The translations under genes and the position numbers were made by a program. Below are positions 60,484 through 64,000 of a DNA stretch of 64,000 bases, piece by piece. Below the pieces are notes generated by a model that searched no databases, had not been told where the DNA came from, and saw nothing but the letters and a program-made list of their open reading frames with translations. The stretch comes from Boswellia sacra (lineage: Eukaryota; Streptophyta; Magnoliopsida; Sapindales; Burseraceae), in contig SNVD02015884.1 in NCBI GenBank assembly GCA_013180625.2, forward strand, positions 1,116,001 through 1,180,000. Direction: 5' to 3'. How positions within the stretch are numbered: position 1 is the first letter of the stretch; each line of letters opens with the position of its first letter.

Positions 60484-63400
60484 CTGTAAGAGAAACAAAC
60501 CTATGGTTGCTTGGAGTGACAGCAATAGAAAGAGGATTCGAAAAAAGAAGAGACTATGAAACAGCGCTAAAATTTGCATCAAGTTTTTGACTGGTGTTTG
60601 GTTGGAGCTAAGTCTCAGGAAAATTTTCCATGACATTTGTCAAGATTCTCCAATACCAAAATTAAATTAAATTTCTAATTCTGTTATTGAGATCAACACA
60701 TGCAATACAAAGCATGACTTACGATAATTGTGCAAGTGAAATCTAAGTAATATTTATTAGAAAACTAATTTCGACTCTATGGTAAACAATTGCCAAACAA
60801 AATTTTCTTACTTTTATAAGTAAACTCTATTTATAATAACACTGTATTTACAAAATTTATATACAAATTTTGTTAATATTAATAAGTCATGTATTATTAA
60901 ATAAGTGATATCACGTTAACTTTACACATAAACTTTGTAAGTATAGTATTATTCCTCTGCGACTAAAAATAAAACCTAATTAATAACAATAAAATTACTA
61001 ATGGCGTCGGCATCAAAGATACTTTTCACAATAAATCTATACCATACTTTGAGAGAACATGCAATATATAAAAGTATATGCAATCTTGTTTCACTTTGCC
61101 AAAAGGACAAATTTTAAGAGTTAATGGAAGGCGAGTTGCATATTTTATTACTTTGTTTTTTATGATTAAAGCTGATAATTAGAGATTCACATTTAAATCA
61201 TAGACGCACATAGATATATATCAAGCATGTTAGGAATTATAATAGCTTCTGTTTATATATATATTCAATTCGTTACCTCCGGCCAGAGTGAAACTTCTTC
61301 GAAGTAGCTACGGGGATGTGGTGGATCCCAGAAGCCGCCGTACACAAAATGGATGCCACACCTTTTAATGTTAAGACCACGACAACTTAACTTCACATCC
61401 ACACGAACATTGTTATTTGTTGCAGCGTTTTCATCATTTTCTGAATGAAAATCCTTCTCTGATATGTGAACAAAGTCCATGAATACGTAATCTGGGATAC
61501 CTTTATCAGCCATCGCAGGCCAAGGATGATAAGATTCATGATCAGACTGACCAGAGATGGTGCATGTAAATCCAGTCTCGTTATCTCTGCCTGTGATACA
61601 GAACGAACAACTTATTTCATGCCGTTTGCCGAATCTTACCTCCCCAACAACGCAAATATTAAAACCTTGCAGGTTTTTCCTAATCAGATGTTTTTCACTA
61701 ATCCGATGCATTTGAGATCCTTCATCCTTAAAGTCAAACCACTCTGGAATTTGATTTCCAGAGTAACAGACATTATTAAAAATCTTGTCACTAGATTCCT
61801 GCAACAATAGATATCATTGATCACTTGCAACATAATTTTAATATTAAATATCATACATAAGAAGCAAAATTAATAAATTAAAGGAACTTAAGTCACATAA
61901 AAGGAAAGAGGCGTGAAAGAGAGACCTTGTGTATAAGTCTCTGTAATTTGAGTCCGAAACAGTTGGCAATATTTATTCTCTGTCGCCTAGACATAGACGA
62001 TGATACTTGTAATTGTAACTCTGATATTGATGTCAATGATGAACAATTACATGCATCCACATTTATACCGCTTGGAAGCTCTGGTATGGCATTGAGGCTC
62101 TTACAATGGCTTATGTCCAAATAACACAAATTGGTAAGGTCTCTGATGTTTATTGGTATACTCTCAAAATTATTTCCCGATAAATTTAACTCTCTTAGAG
62201 AGGATAATTGGCCAAGTCCGTCAGGTACCTCCGTCAACTGACAGTTAGCCAACCCAAGGTACTCCAGAGAGCTCAAATCATATAAAGAATTTGGCAACCC
62301 CTCCAACGGACCTTGATTACTATATCTAGATAGGGATAATGAAGAAAGTTTGCTCAAGTTTAAAATGCTTGATGGTACATTTCTTAAGCCAATACCGCTA
62401 GCTACAAGTGTCTTTAAAGCTTTCAAATTTCCCAACTCCTCAGGTAATCTATCCAGTTTCGAGCAGCCACTCACAGAAAGATATTCAAGATATTTACACT
62501 TACAAATTTCGCTTGAGAGACTCTTAAGCCATGAACAATTTGAAAGATCCAATGTAACTAGTCTTGATTGATTTTCGATGACGGGTGATTCTTTTATTGC
62601 AGTTCCACTTAAATCTAGTTTTTCCACCTTACATGAGATCTTTGGAGCCTTCCTAAGGTTTAAACAGCCACTGAGAGTAATAGATTTTGATTGAATGTCG
62701 TCTGAAAGATACATGATGCTTTTGCAATCTCTTAGATTCAACTCCTGAAGATTTTTAGCTTTGGACAAATTTGGAACCCCTCTTAAGTGTTTGGAGCAAC
62801 TAAGATCAATATATTTCAGATTTACAAGATCCTGAAAGAAAGAAAGAAACAACTAACGCAAATTATAGTTACAATTTGCAACATAAAGATAGCCATTTAA
62901 ACATCAAGATATATTTACCTGGACAACATTCCAAAGCTGTTCAACGTTGCTATTGGGCATATCAAGTCTAACAAGATCCTCCACTTGAAATTTTGGTGGC
63001 AATGATTTGAATGGGTAATATTCCCAAATAAAGACTTTAGTGGAAAAAAAACTAAGTTCTTCAAAACCATGCAACTTAATTTGATAATTATTCTCTCGAC
63101 AGCCATACACTCGGAAGAACCTTAAGTTCTGCATCTTCAAGAAAGCATGAGGAGCCAAGTTTATGGAGTTTATTTTAGATACGTCCAAGCATATGCCACG
63201 TATATGTTCTTTCCCCTAAAATTAACAGAAGATGATAAGTTAGCAGTAAACATTTAAAAGCTTAATTGAATAATTTGTTAATAGTAAAATACTGACAAAA
63301 ATATACCTTAGGCTATTGCTGCCCCTTCTACCTGAACATCATTTATATGAAATGGAAACTTATAAATTAATGTCTCTCTTACCTTTCCTTTTTCCAATAC

Positions 63401-64000
63401 GTTGCAAATATCCACATGATGCCACAATCGACTACGTTTTCCTTGATTGTCAGATTCTTGTCGAACAATTTCTCTACCCATTTCTTGTAACAAATCATGC
63501 ATTGTTATGGTGTTGTCTGATATAGATATAGTTATGAGACACTTATCAATGAGACGACTTAATCCAATATGTGTGGAAAAACCACTGGCATCCAAGATGT
63601 CTTTTACAATATATGTCTCCCACCCTTTAAAGAAACATGCAATATCTAAAAAGATATTTTTTTCTTCATTATCTAATACATCATAACCAGTCTTTAACAC
63701 CTTTTGGATATCCCCGTCAAGAGAATTTTCTAACTTCTCCAATTTACTTTCCCAATCATTCTTTGTTTTGCCACGTAGAAAACATCCTAAAACTTTAAGA
63801 CCCAATGGAACTCCTTTAGCATATGTTAAAAATTTGTTTGATAGTTTCGTAAAATCAGCAGGTGGACAGATTTGTCCAAAGGCATTCTTACAAAAAAGTT
63901 GCATAGCATCACGATGACAAAGTCCCCTAACCTTGTATGTATGAAAGTCATCCACTTCACAATTTTCCAAAACATTTTTATCTCTTGTTGTTACGATGAT
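60316..64000 (-). CDS. TNL-3: TIR-NBS-LRR resistance-type gene, cut by window edge
   Basis: Visible exons: 63383-64000 (NB-ARC from RNBS-B onward), 62919-63215, 61926-62831 (LRR), 61277-61798 (C-terminal domain) and 60316-60483 (acidic last exon). All are open and in phase 0. The NB-ARC part starts at IIVTTRD and holds GVPLGLKVLG, FLDIACFFKGW and ITMHDLLQEMG, donor AAG|GTAAGA intact. The LRR exon is 302 codons, 119 more than in TNL-1 or TNL-2. The TIR exon and P-loop lie beyond the window. Nothing visible disables this gene, and it gives the reference exon structure for the other two. Confidence 0.85.
60500..61276. other. TNL-3 intron 5
   Basis: About 0.8 kb between exons 5 and 6, AT-rich, with no insertion. 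Near 60765-60830 it retains the GACTCTATGG...CAATTGCCAAACAAAATTTTC motif whose TNL-2 counterpart became part of the array unit. Confidence 0.5.
61277..61798 (-). CDS. TNL-3 exon 5, post-LRR C-terminal domain
   Basis: 174 codons beginning ESSDKIFNNVCYSGNQIPEW with GFNICVVGEV and KRCGIHFVYGG, ending SLWPE at donor GAG|GTAACG. Confidence 0.82.
61926..62831 (-). CDS. TNL-3 exon 4, full-length LRR exon
   Basis: 302 codons with about 11 LRRs. It has four to five repeats (LKALKTLVASG, LSKLSSLSLSRY, LSSLEYLGLANC, LSSLRELNLSGNNFESIP) that are absent from TNL-1 and TNL-2. The missing part runs from the repeat KYLEYLSVSGCSKLDRLP to NLCYLDISHCKSLNAIP. Confidence 0.87.
62919..63215 (-). CDS. TNL-3 exon 3, start of LRR region
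   Basis: 99 codons: GKEHIRGICLDVSK, NLRFFRVYG, YPFKSLPPKFQ and NVEQLWNVVQ, donor CAG|GTAAAT. Same length as TNL-2. Confidence 0.85.
63383..64000 (-). CDS. TNL-3 exon 2 (partial), NB-ARC C-terminal half
   Basis: Open to the window edge. RNBS-B, GxPLGLKVLG, RNBS-D and MHD motifs are present. It ends DICNVLEKGK at a consensus donor AAG|GTAAGA. Confidence 0.88.

Overview
This window is AT-rich plant nuclear DNA carrying a tandem cluster of TIR-NBS-LRR (TNL) disease-resistance-type genes, all on the minus strand. TNLs with introns of this kind point to a eudicot. From memory the proteins look most like those of Citrus and relatives, but the sequence cannot prove that. There are no bacterial-type features. 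Exon models rest on GT/AG sites, reading-frame phase and agreement between the three paralogues; there is no transcript evidence.

Layout: the window is built from a segmental unit repeated about three times. Read on the minus strand, each unit holds TNL exons 1-5, a short highly acidic last exon, a conserved non-coding downstream flank, and broken exons of a membrane-anchored cyclophilin plus an unidentified gene. TNL-1 (17348 to 11655) has TIR, NB-ARC and LRR exons, but the splice donor after its NB-ARC exon is destroyed and its acidic exon is split by a 1.5-kb hAT-like element. TNL-2 (37049 to 30240, plus acidic exons down to 23647) is open through all five main exons (975 codons). Its acidic exon has been amplified into a four-unit array with a 329-bp period. 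TNL-3 (64000 to 60316) enters from the right edge. It keeps a longer LRR region and the cleanest acidic last exon.

Between the genes are elements whose ends and target-site duplications (TSDs) can be read directly: solo-LTR-like elements at 24976-28786 (TSD AGAAA) and 42883-46589 (TSD ATATG); a composite at 51683-56151 (TSD CTACC) holding a third LTR copy and a palindromic three-arm block; two 513-bp hAT MITEs at 18914-19426 and 21232-21744, each with a perfect 8-bp TSD; and the 1,514-bp hAT-like element at 8208-9721. For several insertions the empty site is preserved in a paralogous copy inside the window.

The blocks at 1-2250, 37200-38590, 40470-42882 and 46595-48400 are copies of sequence lying upstream of TNL-2, mostly without a gene next to them. 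The most unusual signal is the acidic last exon of the TNLs and its recent amplification in TNL-2 into what could act as alternative terminal exons.
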